NCBI GenBank assembly: GCA_017478485.1
Contig: JAFVDI010000004.1
Span: forward strand, 1-54,635
DNA: 54,635 nt
DNA from: Clostridiales bacterium
GTDB taxonomy: Bacteria > Bacillota > Clostridia > Saccharofermentanales > Saccharofermentanaceae
Direction: 5' to 3'
The notes under the pieces are model-generated. The model ran no database searches, was not told where the DNA came from, and saw nothing but the letters and a program-made list of their open reading frames with translations. Positions within the stretch are counted from its first letter, which is position 1. Every line of letters starts with the position of its first letter. This document shows, piece after piece, positions 52,412 through 54,635 of the stretch. The translations under genes and the position numbers were made by a program.

Positions 52412-54460
52412 ATGAGACGTTTCGAATTCATTCTTTATGTTTTCTTCTATGAAGTGGTATTCGGTCTATCCGTTTACGGGTTCGGCTATTTCCAGGCAAT
52501 GCCGTTTTCGCTGCTTTGGTCATTAATCCTGGGCGCTCCGGCTGTTGTCCTTCTTATGAACATCAAGGGCAAGAAACTTTTGCCGATAGTTGACGGACTC
52601 CTTCGCGTGCTCTACGCGATCCCGTTCCTCGTAGAATACTTCATCTACATGCAATTCAAGGAACTCTATGATCTCAACACCATCATGAACGGTGCCGGCG
52701 GTGCACTCACAGGCTTTACATCCACGATCATGGGACTTATCTTCAGCCCTCTGGGAATCCTCCACCTTTTCCTTTATTCGATCCCGCTTTCGATCCTCAT
52801 CATGGACCTCAAGAGAAAGAAATACGATTATTCCCAGCCCGAGAAGCAGATCAAGACAGCTACCGCCGTCATGATCCCTGTAGCTCTCGTCTTCAACATA
52901 ATCATCATCGCATGCATTCCTTCAGCAAGGAACATCGTAGGAAACGAATACAACTATCCTAAGGCTGTTGAAGCTTTCGGCTACATGGAAGGCACAGCAC
53001 TTGACGTAAAGGCTCTCCTTTTCGGTTCAGGCGGAGACTTCCAGAACGTCAAGACACCCGTACATCTTCAGACTTCCAAGCCCGATGAGTCAGCTACCGG
53101 CGAATCCGATCCCAACGCTTCACTTGCTCCGGGCGAGTCAGCTCCGGTTCCCACACCCACACCTACCCATGAGCCCCAGGTAATGGACATCGATTTCACT
53201 GCTCTTTCACAGAAGGGCGGCAAGATCGCAACTCTCGCGCAGTATTGCGCAAACGTTGAGCCCACCTACACCAATAAGATGACCGGCAAGTTCAAGGGCA
53301 AGAACCTCATCATGATCACTGCCGAGGCTTTCACCGCTGAAGCAATCGATCCCGAGCTCACACCTACCCTGTACAGACTTGCAACAAAGGGCATCCAGTT
53401 CACCGATTCATATGTACCCGCTACCGCAGGAACGACAGGCGGTGAGTTCTCTCACATCTTCGGCCTGCTCCCTACGTCAGGCGGTAAGTCCTTCACCAAC
53501 ATGATCGACAACGGCTGCACTTATTTCACGATGGGCCAGCGTCTGAACGCAGAAGGTTACTTCGGTCAGGCATTCCACAACAACGACTACAAGTACTACA
53601 GCCGTCACAAGACTCATACAAAGCTCGGCTACAACCAGGGCTTCATGGGCATCTACAACGGAATGGAGAAGTGGGTCAACTACCATCAGTGGCCTGAGAG
53701 CGACTACGACATGTTCGTAGGTACCTGTCCGCTGTATCTCACTCAGGATCACTTCAATATCTACTATATGTCCGTTTCCGGACACAGCGGATATACCAGA
53801 GCCGGCAATGCAATGTCAAAGAAGCACTGGGATGAGACAGCTTCCCTTGAGGGCAAGGCATCCGAGGCCGTACGTGCATACAAGGCATGCAACATGGATT
53901 TGGACCAGGGCCTCAAATATCTCGTCGACAGACTGGAGGAGTGCGGCAAGGCTGATGACACGGTTATCTGCATCGTTGCCGACCACTTCCCTTACGGACT
54001 CGATCCGGATGCTTCACCCGGAAACATGCCCAAGCTCTCCGAGCTCTACGGATATGAGGTAAAGAACTACATCCAGCGTGACCATAACCGCATCATCATG
54101 TGGTGCGGCTCCCTCGAAAAGGAAGACCCGATCGTAGTTGATACTCCTACCACGAGCCTTGACATTCTTCCTACCCTGATGAACCTTTTCGGCATCAAGT
54201 ATGATTCAAGACTCCTTCCGGGACGCGATGTTTTCTCAGATTCAATGCCTCTGGCATTCAACCTCAACTACGACTGGAAGACAGACCTCGGTACATACCT
54301 GAGCGCGAAAGGCGAATTCACGCCGAAGGATGCAAATACCCAGATCCCCGAAGGCTATGTCCAGCAGGTAAAGAGCATCGTCAGCAACAAGATCAAATAC
54401 TGCAAGAACATGGTCGGCAGTGATTTCTTCCGGCAGGCCGTAGGCGATCCGAATAAATAG
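52412..54460 (+). CDS. LTA synthase-like sulfatase-fold membrane protein
   Basis: 682 aa. About five N-terminal membrane helices are followed by a linker rich in Pro/Thr/Ser (PVPTPTPTHEP) at residues ~240-255 and an extracellular phosphoglycerol-transferase domain. The nucleophile Thr is in TAGTTGGEFSHIFG and the metal set includes ITAEAFTAEAID and IVADHFPYG. LtaS adds glycerolphosphate units to lipoteichoic acid from phosphatidylglycerol. A stable housekeeping envelope gene. Confidence 0.87.
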   Translation: MRRFEFILYVFFYEVVFGLSVYGFGYFQAMPFSLLWSLILGAPAVVLLMNIKGKKLLPIVDGLLRVLYAIPFLVEYFIYMQFKELYDLNTIMNGAGGALTGFTSTIMGLIFSPLGILHLFLYSIPLSILIMDLKRKKYDYSQPEKQIKTATAVMIPVALVFNIIIIACIPSARNIVGNEYNYPKAVEAFGYMEGTALDVKALLFGSGGDFQNVKTPVHLQTSKPDESATGESDPNASLAPGESAPVPTPTPTHEPQVMDIDFTALSQKGGKIATLAQYCANVEPTYTNKMTGKFKGKNLIMITAEAFTAEAIDPELTPTLYRLATKGIQFTDSYVPATAGTTGGEFSHIFGLLPTSGGKSFTNMIDNGCTYFTMGQRLNAEGYFGQAFHNNDYKYYSRHKTHTKLGYNQGFMGIYNGMEKWVNYHQWPESDYDMFVGTCPLYLTQDHFNIYYMSVSGHSGYTRAGNAMSKKHWDETASLEGKASEAVRAYKACNMDLDQGLKYLVDRLEECGKADDTVICIVADHFPYGLDPDASPGNMPKLSELYGYEVKNYIQRDHNRIIMWCGSLEKEDPIVVDTPTTSLDILPTLMNLFGIKYDSRLLPGRDVFSDSMPLAFNLNYDWKTDLGTYLSAKGEFTPKDANTQIPEGYVQQVKSIVSNKIKYCKNMVGSDFFRQAVGDPNK

Positions 54461-54489
54461 TCAGAATATACATACATAATAAAAGAGCC

Positions 54490-54635
54490 ACCGATGAAGT
54501 GAACCCCTGAAGTTGAACAAACTTCGGGGGTTTTTATATGAGATACAATTTTGAATTAAAAAAGGAAATCTATGAAAAGCATTGCGAAGGCTACGGAAGC
54601 GACACTCTTTCTAAGAAATATGGTTTAAGCTCGTC
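54490..54635 (+). mobile_element. Left end of an IS3-family (IS150-like) insertion sequence, truncated by window edge
   Basis: The segment TGAAGTGAACCCCTGAAGTT followed by a hairpin (ACCCCTGAAGTT with AACTTCGGGGGT) and a T run resembles the terminal region of Clostridial IS3-family elements. It is immediately followed by an OrfA-like start. Target duplication cannot be seen. Confidence 0.5.
54538..54635 (+). CDS. IS3-family transposase OrfA, N-terminal fragment
   Basis: ATG 54538 opens a frame to the window edge: MRYNFELKKEIYEKHCEGYG, then SDTLSKKYGLSSS. This is the helix-turn-helix start (ELKKEIYEKHCEGYGSDTLSKKYGLS) of IS150/IS3 OrfA. It is the first 32 residues; the programmed frameshift and OrfB lie beyond the window. 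Confidence 0.65.
   Translation, partial: MRYNFELKKEIYEKHCEGYGSDTLSKKYGLSS

Overview
The window looks like a chromosome segment of an anaerobic, saccharolytic Bacillota (Clostridia). The evidence is a CtsR-McsA-McsB-ClpC operon with its CtsR operator, an electron-bifurcating NfnAB pair, hydrogenase-type maturation genes, a PGK-TPI fusion, an LTA-synthase-type protein, and AGGAGG ribosome sites before most genes. Codon use is GC-balanced except in the first 8 kb, which is clearly more AT-rich and carries recombination genes. I see no rRNA, tRNA or CRISPR array.

Layout. (1) 1-7960: accessory island. A LytTR response regulator overlaps a sensor kinase cut by the window edge. Next come an excisionase/integrase pair behind an operator-controlled promoter and a probable attenuator, a MobC-like protein and a zinc-finger protein of unknown role. 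Converging on these are two unusual tyrosine-recombinase-like proteins (850 and 463 aa). The island abuts the 3' end of guaA, a known integration hotspot. (2) 8009-23499: guaA (synthetase subunit only), pyk, an oligopeptide/nickel-type ABC transporter with fused ATPases, a prepilin-like protein, a CCA-adding enzyme, a GH31 glycosidase, a lysophospholipase-like hydrolase, NfnAB and a winged-helix protein. (3) 23500-34162: PGK-TPI fusion, an acyltransferase, the clpC stress operon (its McsB has a degenerate kinase active site) and a DUF1846 protein. (4) 34227-39473: ABC exporter-type permease and ATPase, a metallo-hydrolase and a DUF308 membrane protein. (5) 39569-51814: the most striking region. 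(6) 51996-54635: small membrane protein, LTA-synthase-like protein, and the start of an IS3-family element.

The key region is a 12-gene minus-strand operon, mostly with overlapping or abutting genes: a NifH-like ATPase; a NifD/NifK-like pair; HypF, HypC, HypD and HypE; a TM1266-type regulator; a second NifD/NifK-like pair paralogous to the first; HydF; and a D-lyxose-isomerase-like cupin. HypA, HypB, hydrogenase structural genes, HydE, HydG and NifB are all absent from the window. The layout suggests a nitrogenase-like reductase with a DK-like catalytic pair and an EN-like assembly pair, possibly using an Fe(CN)2CO unit made by HypCDEF. That function is inference. The operon starts with a near-consensus promoter and a ~113-nt leader with the hallmarks of a ZTP (pfl) riboswitch: a P1 stem, a GACGG/CCGUC pseudoknot, and a terminator hairpin that buries the nifH-like Shine-Dalgarno sequence.

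Redox genes nearby (NfnAB) fit an anaerobe balancing NADPH, NADH and ferredoxin. All family assignments come from reading motifs; no database search was run.
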